Below are positions 53,807 through 64,000 of a stretch of DNA of 64,000 nt, one piece after another. The position numbers and the translations under genes are program-made. The notes beneath the pieces were generated by a model, which worked only from the letters and a program-made list of their open reading frames with translations, was not told the DNA's origin and searched no databases. Position 1 is the stretch's first letter, and each line of letters opens with the position of its first letter. Source of the stretch: Fulvia fulva (Eukaryota > Ascomycota > Dothideomycetes > Mycosphaerellales > Mycosphaerellaceae); NCBI RefSeq assembly GCF_020509005.1, contig NC_063016.1, positions 5,332,001-5,396,000 of the forward strand. Reading direction: 5' to 3'.

Positions 53807-54323
53807 TTCTTATATCATACTAGTACTCTTTTACCCTATTTAGGTTGTGATCCCTATCTAGGTTTTTAACGAGACTAGTTAGTTTAGAAAACCTTCGTAC
53901 TCTTTTTCCTTTATTAAAGGTTTTTTAACGAGACGAAGTACTCTATAAGGCGTTAATTAGCGTAAAACGGCCCTTAATCATAGAGCTATGTATAGGCCTT
54001 AATCCTAGAACTTAGTTAGGGGTAATAGTAATTAGTTGGTACTTTCATTGTTTTTCTTTAGAGGGACGCCTTTAGAGAAAGTCATAATTTTCGAATTTTA
54101 GAAATTCGATTATACAATAACGGCTAATCCTACTACTATCAACCGAGATTTAGGATACTTTACTTAAGTATACCTCAAAGGTTTTGTGGTCTAGTAGGGT
54201 AAAGAGCTGTTATTAACCCTAAAATAAGCCGATTTTAACGTATTACTTTTATAAAGTAATATAAAGAGGCAATTCGAGCTAAAGTACTATTATGTACTTA
54301 AGAGCTCAGAATTATCTAGAAAT
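53807..54323 (+). other. Copia M 3' untranslated region and possible LTR
   Basis: Contains two copies of ggttttt(t)aacgagac (about 53863 and 53922), a motif commonly seen just before the 3' LTR of Copia elements of this lineage. No LTR boundary or second copy could be defined. Confidence 0.45.
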
Positions 54324-55214
54324 AGCGAAGTACGTACCTACCTTATAAGGATAGGAATACCGAAACGTTTTAGGTTTTAAGGCGTAAAGTCGCTAAAACG
54401 GTAGGGTTACCCCCGTTAAAAGTACCTTAATCCTAAAAACTTAGGAACGACGTTTTAAGTCTATAAGGAATAACTAGGTCTTTAACCTAGCTTAAGGATT
54501 ATATCCGACTAGGAGGACGGTATATCCTATAGACTCTCTTAAAATCGCGCGTACTTAATACCTTATAGCTATCTATACTTTAGAAAAGAGTATAGGAAAT
54601 AGGCTATTTACCTAAAGAAGGAGAGAGTCGTCTCTTTAGCCTAAAAACCCCTTAGTAGAAAGGTATTCTCGCCTTAATTAGTGGTATCGATATAAAGCTT
54701 ATAGGGGTGTATTAGTTTATAAGCTTTATATAGCTACTTAGCGAGATATACTATTATAAAGCGGTAGACTATCAAATCCGATAGATTCTAACAACCCGTA
54801 AGCTCCTAGCATCGCTAGGAGCGTACGGAAATGCTTGTCTAGGCCGTAATAGGCTAGCGCCGGACTACCGGCTCATAATATCTTTAGAACTAGCTATGTT
54901 CTAACTATATTAAAATCTAGAACGCTCTAGGTAGTCTAGAAGACAAGCTATAGAATTTATTAGAATCTACGAGATATAACTCCTTACAAATCCGCTTCTT
55001 ATTATAGATATACTACGTAATAGATTACGTAGTATAGAAGGTTCAAGGAGTCTATAATCGAATATAAATAAGAGTGGAATAAGCCCTCTAGATAGGATAA
55101 GCAACAAAGCAAGTCTACTACTCTTGACTACTAATACCTCGACTATTATACTCGACTTATTACGACTATCTACGAATATCCTAAGGCTAGCTTCCGCTAC
55201 GAACATCTTCTAAT
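54324..55214 (-). repeat. Repeat L, copy 1 (LTR-like), inverted relative to copy 2
   Basis: On the minus strand it begins TGTTCGTAGCGGAAGC at 55214 and matches 63115-64000 with few differences for at least 885 bases; the match continues to the window end. It includes a perfect 11-bp palindrome around 55011-55034 (tactacgtaat/attacgtagta). Both copies have a 79-codon frame with no known domain, probably non-coding LTR sequence. Confidence 0.75.
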
Positions 55215-57389
55215 ATTATTTATAGGTATCGTTTACTAGTCCCTTCTATTTTGTTATAGTTTGCCTTTTAAAAAAGTAAGGTCGATTACGCTTTCCTAAA
55301 GTATATTCGGCCGGAAGAAGGTACCTTTACCAATAGTATTCGAAATAGTAAAGTGATGTCTATCGATCTACTCCGTAAATGCTATCTCTTAGCCGTTCGG
55401 TAAGGTATAGGTAGGTTCCTACCTAGGGTAATATAGATTTAGGTCCCTAAGTAGAATCGTGTTCGTTAGTATATAGGAAAGGTTTTCTCGAAAGAGTATA
55501 CGGTTTATAGTCCTTTACGACTATGTCTCGAGATCTCGTTTGTTATAGTAATTTATAACCCGAGTAGTTTTTTTCCCGATAATCAAATCGAGGAATTAGT
55601 AATTAGGTTCTTATTCGCTAGGTCCTTATTATATTCTATACGGGTAGTCCTTTCGGACCTACGTAATAACTCTCGGACGGGTCTCCTTATTCTTTAGCTT
55701 TAGTCGGATTTCGTCGAAGGCCTCGTAGTTTATTAACCTCGTATTTTCGTAGTTCTCTTCCCTTAAGAACTACGGTTCTTACGCGAAAATAATACGGACG
55801 TCGAATTTAATTACAAGGTCTAGGATGCTCTCTGTAGCCGCGATCGATCTATTTAGGTTATATTAAAGTATTTATAGTTCCCTTACATCGATCGAGTCGT
55901 TTTCCGGTATTACGTCCTTAGGCGTAGTAATAACCGGAAGATCTCGTATTCCTTAGCCGTAGCTAGGTATTCTTTTCCGTAGTTTATATACTTTACCCCT
56001 TCGTATTTATAGTTAGTACGTTTACCGTATTCGAGGTAGGAGTATTCCCTCGTAGCGTAGCTTTTAATATAGTATTTATATCTCGGTTATCTACGGTATT
56101 TCTCTAATAGGTATCTAAAACCTAGGTAGTTCGGGTATTATATCGTTCTTAGGATTACGATATATTTCTCTACCTTTAGAGATAGTCCGAGCGCGTAGAG
56201 ACAAAATCGAATAGCCTTCTCGGCCTGTTCTTTTGTCTTAAATACGACTACTACGGAGCTATATTGTTATATTTATCTCTTTTTATTCGTTATTAGCTAG
56301 AGTAGCTTACCGCGGATCTCGAGAGCAAGGTCTTCGTTATATTTCCCTATCTCTTCGCTAAGGGTAGTAAGGTCCGGGACTACGGCGATCGGGATTCTAT
56401 AGATAGCTACTCGGTACTATTCTTCGTCTTTTCTTACCTCCTAAGCTTACTTTAGAAGGGCGTTACTCTACTTTTCTTTCTGTTCTAGTAGAGTGTTTAT
56501 TAAGACCTTCCTAGTTATTATAAGTACGACGTTATTGTTCCTTATCCTTACTACGGCTACTACGGTGGTCGTACCGAGTACCTTATTTATCTCGTCGCGG
56601 GTTTGTTTCGGGTCTACTTCGTTATCTAGGTTTATAAGAGTTATAATAATTCTCTTTTTAAGAATTGTCTCTTTTAGCGTCGGTTTCTTCTTTTAGATAG
56701 TAGACTACTAGGAATTATTCGTAGTATTTAATACTTTCGATCCCGTAACTACTACGTAGGTTCGAGGCTACTTCTCGATAGTCTCGATTTTTTTGTCGCT
56801 TTTTCGAGGTTATTAATTTGTTTTACGAGGATTAATAACGTTTAACGGACTTTCTTTTTTTCTATATACTTACGGAAGATCTTAAGTAGGTTAAGAAGGT
56901 CGTTCTGTTCCGGGGTTCCTTATACTAGGACAAATACTCCTAGGATAAGATCTCTTATATCGAGGATTTTCTTTTAATTTCGGACTTTTTTTTCTTATAT
57001 TTACGAGAATACAAATGGACTTAGGCGGACGGGTATATTGCTATATATAATCGGGCGTCTGTTTCGCTATAGTTATATCGGGGTCCTTAGTTATTACGAG
57101 AGTAGGTCCGGGGAGGACGGGGTAGTGTCGATATCTATTAGAATTACTTCCTTCCTAAAGGGGAAAATCGCCGCAAATTTTAGGGTCTTCCCCTTTCTTT
57201 AACTATCGTGTTTCTAGGTCTCTTTCGAGGGCGATTACGCGCGCGATCGCGCGGGCGCGTAGCTATAGGTTCGCTACGTTTATCTCCTCGTAAATACGCT
57301 TCGATTTATATAAAGAAAGCCGTAGTCCCGGCGTATATCTATCGAGGTGCCTTCTCGGTTTCTTATCCTTAAATCTCGCTAAGTAGCTA
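55215..57389 (-). pseudogene. LINE H ORF1 remnant
   Basis: Minus strand, from about 57340 down: a long helical region, a middle RNA-binding-like domain (YRVAIYRIPIAVVPDL, VVVVFKTKEQAEKAIRF at about 56240) and a zinc-knuckle array at about 56140-55930 in which the Cys codons now read Tyr (YPNYLGFRYLLEKY, YLEYGKRTNYKYEG, INYGKEYLATAKEYEIF). The following endonuclease start is cut at 55214 by repeat L. It is a LINE family different from A, D, E and F, possibly that of LINE G. Confidence 0.65.
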
Positions 57390-57391
57390 TA

Positions 57392-59257
57392 ACGTACTTT
57401 ACTACCGAGCGAGCTATACTACTAAGCGGGCTACTCTTACTAAGAACTATACTACTTCTACTTTAATTACGACGGTATCTTAATACGACGACATCCTATA
57501 GAATCGTTACTAGGAGGACAATTCCTCTTTAGATTCTTCGCTATCTAGTAAGTCTACTTAATAGGTACGTACGTTATACCCCGACTCGCTATATTGCTTA
57601 TAGCGTCGTAGCTTTAGTACTAGCCGAACACTATATAGCGACTCTCTACTTACTTCCTACCTCCTAGTATCCTCTAGAGATATTAATTACGACGCCTTAT
57701 CGAAGGTTAGAGACCCTCTAGACTAAATATACTTGCGCTTTTGTACTTTTCGCTATATAAGGGCCTCGTTAGACTTACGTAGCTTACTAATCTCGCTTCG
57801 TATAAGAGCTATCTAATACGCTATCTCTCTACTCCCTTTTATAAGCTAATATACCTCTTCCTATAACGAGTTTAGTAATAAACCTGCACGGCGACGTATT
57901 TTGTTCGTTACTAGTATCGATTAAGAGTCGAATTATTTTGTAGTTCGTAGTATCTTTGACTCCTAAGGGGTAGAGTCCGGAGCTAGAGGGGTTAGCGTAC
58001 GTAGCTTAATATTAAGCTTGTCTATCACTACCTATAGATTGAATAGAACTAAACTAGCGCCTCTAAACCTCGATAGGATGTTATCCTGTCTAAATATAGC
58101 GTTATAGGCTGCCCGGAAGGCGCGTAGAAACTCTACTTTATCGATATAAGTAATACGCTAGCGTACTAAGCCCGGGAGCTAAGCACCGTATACCTTCTTT
58201 AATAGCAAATAGTAACCTACATCTAATAGCTAGAGTAAGTACGAGGCGTACGATAGTATATATAGGGCTAAGATCTTATATTCGTTATATAGATTCTAGA
58301 ATACCTTCGAGTTATAGCTCTCGTAGCTATCGATAATAAGTAGTCTCTATACCCTAGTTATACGAGCTATAGTATACTTCTAGAAATACTCTAGCTACCG
58401 TATACCGAACTCATTATTAGTCTAGCCGTTCTCTATTAGCCTAATTGTCTAGTCTAGACCTAAGTTGCCGTCTAAGTACTAGGTACTAATATACTGTTTG
58501 CCTATAAGGATGACGTAGGGTAGGAGCGCTATTCCGTCTATATAGATAGTCTTAATCACTATTACCTATTCTCTATTACCCTATTAAACGACCTTCCTCT
58601 TTCTACTACGCCTTTCTAAACCCGTAACGACGCTCTAAGACGTAATAATACCTATTATAAACCCTGTCTCGTCGAAGTTATAGGTGTCCTAGTTAAGGAT
58701 ACTATACTTCTCCTTTATATTACGTATAAGTAAGAACTACCTCTCGATAACGTCTAGATCTTCTATTAGGGCTCGCTAACGATCGTATCTACGTATTATA
58801 CAAACCTTTAGCTTACGATACCGCCTAATAAACCTGTCTGTCTAATTGAGACTAGCGGGCTTAAGACCCTTCTCTTATAGTAATATATCGGCTATTGCTT
58901 ATATACTAGCCTTTAATAGCGGGAAACCTCTAAGATCTAGCTCGAGTATATACTTAAGTATCACCCTCTCTTCTAGCTCTATAAGCTTCTTTAAATTAGG
59001 CTCGTAGTCATCCCGAGGAGGTCGTCTTTTCAATCGATACCCTAGTATAGTTCGAGACGCGTTATATATCTTTATAGCAAGTCGATTTGTAATTGTCGCG
59101 TCGCGTTCCGTAGCCTAGACAGCTAAGGTCAGTTTGGCCTCGTTTGAAGATAATATACGCTATAATAGTAGTTATATAGCTATATCTATAGAAGTGGTAT
59201 AGTTCTTAGTAAAAGTGGCCTGCTCGGTAGTATAGCCCGCTCGGTAGTAAAGTACGT
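57392..59257 (-). mobile_element. Full-length Fot1/Pogo-like transposon, RIPed
   Basis: 1866 bp with terminal inverted repeats (acgtactttactaccgagcg at 57392, complement ending at 59257) and TA duplications (57390-57391, 59258-59259). On the minus strand the transposase of about 560 codons reads from MSSNEAKLTLAV (about 59150) through YNFDETGFIIGIIT, LLIIDSYESYNSKVF and LLDVGYYLLLKKVYG, the three catalytic Asp regions of Pogo-type DDE enzymes. TAG codons throughout prevent expression. It is the reference for the two deleted copies in the window. Confidence 0.9.
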
Positions 59258-59290
59258 TAGGGCTATTAGGGAAAGCTAATTTAACGTCCC

Positions 59291-59524
59291 TATTAAATAG
59301 GTACGAGTTACGTAGTAGTAGAAGACGGCGGATTATACAACAGACGAAGAAGGACCTAGGAGAATAGCGTGTATCTATATATAGTATCGCCGGTATTAGT
59401 ATAGGTAGATACTAGGTGTCCGGATGTTTACTAGCCTATAGGCTAGTAAACCCTAGTTACGTGATCTAGTTATATAACACACCTACACCTATATACTTGT
59501 CCTACGGCCTATATGTTCTTAACA
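59291..59524 (-). repeat. 3' LTR of Copia N, RIPed
   Basis: 234 bp, same family as the solo LTRs at 36689 and 40182. Plus-strand start is TATTAAATAGG (mutated TGTT), end TTCTTAACA. It is followed by ctcctactt, the complement of a polypurine tract aagtaggag, so it belongs to the element on its right. Confidence 0.85.
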
Positions 59525-62500
59525 CTCCTACTTAGGCCATATAGTCTCCTATAATCCCTTTACGTAAGCTAGAGCTACCTTATAAAGTTTTAGAACTACT
59601 AGCTATTAAGGGGCTTTATTAACCTATTAGTAGCTATGTGCTTTATATAGTAGTAGTCTACTATAATCTTCTTCTACTACTAGAGATGTCTAATATAGTT
59701 ATATATAACATTAATATACTTTGACCTTTTATGTATATAGGCATCTTTAATAAGTGTTAAAGCGGCTTAGTTATTACCTATAAGCTTAACTAGCCTTAGC
59801 TCGTTAATAGTGCCCTTGCTTACCCTTATACTCGGCTAGAAAGAGCTCTTTCCTACCAGTTCTAGGCACCCCATTTCCCTAAGGATAGTAGCAAGAAATA
59901 GTGACTACTTTACGGCTATATTTATAGCTATAAACTTAGCTTCTATTATTAATGTTATAATAGACTTCTACTTCCTACTTATCTAGGACATAGGTGATCT
60001 ATAAAGGAACTATACGTATCCTAGAATTGAGACTCTATCCACTTTGTCTATAGCGTAGTTAGAGTCCGAGTATCCCTAGAGATTGCTCCCTCCCTTTCTA
60101 TATATAAGACCTAGGTCTAGGTACGACTGTAGGTATCGGGAGAGCTTCTTCAAAGCCTTTATATACTACTACGAGGGATTAGTAACATATAAGCTAATTC
60201 TTCTAAGGAGGAATACTAAGTCTGGCCTTGTTATTGTCATTAGCTATATCTAGGTATTATTATAGCTCTAGTAATCCTGTTTGTTACACCTCTTATCTAT
60301 AGATACCGTAGGTACTAAATGCTCGTAGCTCTCTATAGGTAAGTAGGTTAGCGTAGCCTTCTCTCTAGCTATGTTTATCTTGGCTAGGTTAGCGTAGACA
60401 TAGTGTCCTTAATCAAGCTTTAAAGTGCCTTAGGACCTGTCTCTTATAATCCTTATTCTAAGGATCTTTATAGGTTTACTAAGATCTTTAATCTTAAACA
60501 CTTTTCTAAGCTTAGCCTTAAACTACTGAATATCTAATAGCTTCGGAGCTATAATAGGTATGTTATCTATATAGGTAAGGACTATAAGGTCTCTATCCGT
60601 ATAGATAAGTAGGTATAGATCTACCTAGGACTAGGTAAATCTAATCTTCTCTAGCTTCGTAACACAGAGCTTGTTCTAGTCTCTAGCTACTTGCTTAAGC
60701 CTATAAAGGCTTCGTAGGACCCTAAATACTATGTTTAGAGGCGCTTTAACCCCTAGGGGTAGGATTATATAGATGTCTTTAAGAAGGCTACTTTAGGTAA
60801 AAGTATTATTCACATCTACTAGGTATATCTCGAGATTTCTCTTATACACTACTACTATAAATACTCGGAGAGTATTATGTCTAATAGTAGGTATAAAGGT
60901 GTCTTCGAAGTTAACCCTATATTTCTATAAAAACCCTCTTATAACTAGTCTTGCCTTGAACTTCTTAATAGCTCTACTAATCATTCTTTTTATATCAAAG
61001 ACCTACCTAGAAGTAATTAGATTCGTACCCTTTAGCGGTACAACTACTTCCTAGGTATTGTTGCTTACTAAGGCAATAAGTTCGTTCTTAATTGCCTCTC
61101 TCTATATATATCCCTATTCGGGGTCTCCTACGGCTACCTTATAGGACTTTGGGATTAGTACTTCCTACTAATAGGCTATAGCCTACCTAATAGTAGCAAA
61201 TATATGTTCCTCTACGTCGTTCAGAATCTCCTCTACCTAGCTTATTATAGGGTCTAGATAGAACATCTAGGCGATAAGAGCCTTATAGTGTTTAGCCTTA
61301 TACTCTTTAGAGTTATTATCTCCGTCCCCCCTTAACCTCTTATTGCCTATAACCTAAGGTAGCGCTAGGTGTTCGGATAGGTCGAACTGAACGACATCTT
61401 CCTTTTCTTTGATTAGAGTACCCTAATCTCTAAACTTCTAGTATTCCCTAATGTCCTTTAGGGGAGGGGGAAGTTGTATAGATAGCGGTTACTATAGTGT
61501 TAATGACTCGGGTAGGTTCTGTATAGATCTACCGTTATTGGCCTTCGATAGTATTGAAACCGCCTTAATATTTTCTCCTAGCCTTTGTAACGGTGTTTCT
61601 AATAATCCCCTATCGGAAAATTTCGCCCTAAAGGGCTTCCTCCTAATAGGATTACGCTATAGCGCTCGACTTAGCTAGTTAGTAAAGGTGATACCAAGAT
61701 CTATATCTCCCCCCTTCTTATTCTTAAACTAGTCGACGTGACTATACGCTTTTATAGCTTTTATATCGGGATCCTAGAATAGCTATTATTTTGTAGTGTT
61801 TTCTAAGTAGCCTATAAATACGGCTTCTTTTCCTCGGTTCATTAACTTGTCTCTCCTTAAGCCTTAAGGTTAGGCTCTTAGGTCTATATAGACTATAGCT
61901 TTATATCCCTAGACGCGGAAATGGTCGACTAACGGTACTTAGCTAGTAAAGGCTTCTTCGAGTAAAAGAGTAATACTATTAATGATCGGACTATTAGGCA
62001 GTCTGTTTCTGATCATAGTCTATACTTATAGAGCTTCTAGCCAGAACTTAACTAGTATACTAGAGTCTTTAAGTATAGCCCGGACTGTGTTTATATAGAG
62101 GCTTGAATTGACCTTTCTATAGGTCCATTTTAAAGAGAGTTATAGGCATCAGTTATGTCTATCTAAGTACTAAACTCCTTCTCCTACTCTTTTAGTAAGG
62201 CGAGAATTTCTTTTATACTATTACTACGGATCGTAGACAGAAAGCACCTTGACTACCGTTCTGCCTAGACCTTCTAATCCCGTAGGGCTGTAGGAGCGTC
62301 GCTCCTAGCCTTTAAAGGGATTACCTACTTCTTCCTAGAGAAGTTGTCTACAATCTTAAGCTAATATTTGTATCCTAGCCTAGAGGCTACGCCCTAAAAA
62401 GGCCTATAGATGTCAATAGAGATGAGGGCTAGCCTCTCCCCTTTCCTCTCTATAGCAGGTCCTTTAAACTTCCTTACATTTATAAGGGAGCAGACCTTGC

Positions 62501-63114
62501 AATTCTAGTGTTTAGAAGGAATAGGAATAGAATCTTTCTTATTAGTAACTCTATATAGGTTTCTTAGTAGTCCCTTGCTAAGGTGTGTACATCTTCTATA
62601 CTATAGCTCCTACTAGTCTTTAGACTTAGTATTAGCTATAGCGGTACCGTTACGTTCTTAAGAGAGTATACTAGTATACTATAGCTTAAGAATTTCCGAG
62701 ATCGAGTAGATAAACGTTACTCCTCCTCGAAGTTTGGTCTAGACAACGGGTTTACTAGACAAGGATTTTAGGGTAAAACTAGGTAGTTAGATAGCAAACT
62801 GTTAGCTAAACTAATTCTATAAAACAAGACTAACTCTAAGGCTAGGAACAAACAGGACATTTTCTAAGACAATTTACTTTCTAGAAGGACTACCTATTAC
62901 TACACTTCCTATATATATAGCTTATAGATAGCCACCCCTAACCTTGATCCACTTCCTCTTTGAAAGAGGCTTTAGTGTCCTAAATAGTAAATCTTAGTCA
63001 GTTATATATAATGATGTATAAGAGTTAAGCAACTACTCGGACGAGGGGTACTTACCTTTAGCTTCTATAGTAGAATAGGCAACCTTATTAACATTATTAT
63101 CTTCTATTAAAAAG
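59525..63114 (-). pseudogene. Copia N gag-pol remnant
   Basis: The minus strand is a RIPed relative of the intact Copia Pol. Protease region at about 63000-62750 (LLNSYTSLYITD, LENVLFVPSL), pre-integrase and integrase at about 62700-61650, reverse transcriptase at about 61030-60550 (VFDIKRMISRAIKKFKARL, LVDVNNTFT, LRSLYRLKQVARD, catalytic motif now YIDNI), RNase H at about 60050-59600 (EAKFIAINIAVK, GNNQAALTLIKDA, KYINVIYN). It is broken by many TAG codons and cut at 63114 by repeat L, so Gag and the 5' LTR are lost. Confidence 0.85.
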
Positions 63115-64000
63115 TGTTCGTAGCGGAAGCTAGCCTTAGGATATTCGTAGATAGTCGTAATGAGTCGAGTATAATAGTCGAGGTTGTAGTAGTTAAGAGT
63201 AGTAGACTTGCTTTGTTGCTTATCCTATCTAGAGGGCTTATTCTACTCTTATTTATATTCGATTATAGACTCCTAGAACCTTCTATACTACGTAATCTAT
63301 TACGTAGTATATCTATAATAAGAAGCGGATTTGTAAGGAGTTATATCTCGTAGATTCTATTAAATTCTATAGCTTGTCTTCTAGACTACCTAGAGCGTTC
63401 TAGATTTTAATATAGTTAGAACATAGCTAGTTCTAAAGATATTATAAGCCGGTAGTCCGGCGCTAGCCTATTACGGCCTAGACAAGCATTTCCGTACGCT
63501 CCTAGCGATGCTAGGAGCTTACGGGTTGTTAGAATCTATCGGATTTGATAGTCTACCGCTTTATAATAGTATATCTCGCTAAGTAGCTATATAAAGCTTA
63601 TAAACTAATACACCCCTATAAGCTTTATATCGATACCACTAATTAAGGCGAGAATACCTTTCTACTAAGGGGTTTTTAGGCTAAAGAGACGACTCTCTCC
63701 TTCTTTAGGTAAATAGCCTATTTCCTATACTCTTTTCTAAAGTATAGATAGCTATAAGGTATTAAGTACGCGCGATTTTAAGAGAGTCTATAGGATATAC
63801 CGTCCTCCTAGTCGGATATAATCCTTAAGCTAGGTTAAAGACCTAGTTATTCCTTATAGACTTAAAACGTCGTTCCTAAGTTTTTAGGATTAAGGTACTT
63901 TTAACGGGGGTAACCCTACCGTTTTAGCGACTTTACGCCTTAAAACCTAAAACGTTTCGGTATTCCTATCCTTATAAGGTAGGTACGTACTTCGCTATTT
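63115..64000 (+). repeat. Repeat L, copy 2 (LTR-like), running off the window
   Basis: Starts TGTTCGTAGCGGAAGC directly after the Copia N remnant. It contains the palindrome at 63286-63309. It is the inverted partner of 54324-55214, with 7.9 kb between the copies. The right end is outside the window. Confidence 0.75.

Noticed and set aside
63114..63353. 79-codon frame conserved at 54967-55206
   Set aside because: Conservation is at the DNA level because both are copies of repeat L; the translation is low-complexity Ile/Ser/Leu and lies in LTR-like sequence.
1..64000. tRNA, rRNA or bacterial-type operons
   Set aside because: No cloverleaf, rRNA motif or ribosome-binding-site pattern was seen; the content is eukaryotic transposons.

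Overview
The window looks like a transposon-packed, gene-poor segment of a filamentous ascomycete (Pezizomycotina) genome. The element mix is Tad1-like LINEs, Ty1/Copia elements, a Ty3/Gypsy chromovirus and Fot1/Pogo DNA transposons, and the only host-like genes have 50-60 bp introns. Most of the DNA carries an extreme repeat-induced point mutation (RIP) pattern: CpA and TpG are almost gone and replaced by TpA, CpG is kept, and dead reading frames are broken almost only by TAG. Species cannot be named from sequence alone.

Layout, left to right. 1-2870: dead LTR-retroelement pieces (Gypsy gag-protease, minus strand; a second protease-like piece). 2871-7796: a Tad1-like LINE, minus, only lightly mutated, interrupted near its 5' end by an internally deleted Fot1 (7799-8931). 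9575-14575: a 5'-truncated LINE tail (+), a LINE of another family (-) and a short LINE tail (-). 14580-19690: a full-length but dead LINE (+), joined tail to tail with another LINE (-, 19690-25195), followed head to tail by a third (-, 25198-30190). The last two share a ~140 bp 5' segment.

30344-37380: an old unrecognised sequence broken by a Copia solo LTR, a nearly intact 5.6 kb Copia element (30889-36505, target duplication TACCT, one in-frame TAG) and a second solo LTR. 37381-40181 is an island of unmutated, apparently single-copy DNA with two convergent, spliced, paralogous genes (37776-38560 plus; 39733-38997 minus). Their products look like tandem beta-grasp (ubiquitin-like) proteins. 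A third reading frame there is cut by a fresh solo LTR (40182-40415).

41241-48462 is a complete, unmutated Gypsy chromovirus with identical 184 bp LTRs, target duplication GCAAT, gag and pol open reading frames, and a textbook -1 frameshift signal between them. 48463-64000 is a mosaic of dead fragments: a LINE tail, three Copia pieces, two Fot1 pieces (one full-length, 57392-59257), a LINE ORF1, and two inverted copies of an LTR-like sequence at 54324-55214 and 63115-64000.

Apart from the gene island, everything recognisable is selfish DNA. The two young LTR elements (Gypsy intact, Copia nearly so) sit inside older, RIP-destroyed repeats, so the window records several rounds of nested insertion, mutation and LTR recombination. 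No wholly new multi-gene system is evident. The strongest new leads are the convergent beta-grasp-like gene pair, the frameshift site and possible self-priming of the chromovirus, the one-sided RIP of the Copia LTRs, and the shared 3' and 5' ends of the LINE families.
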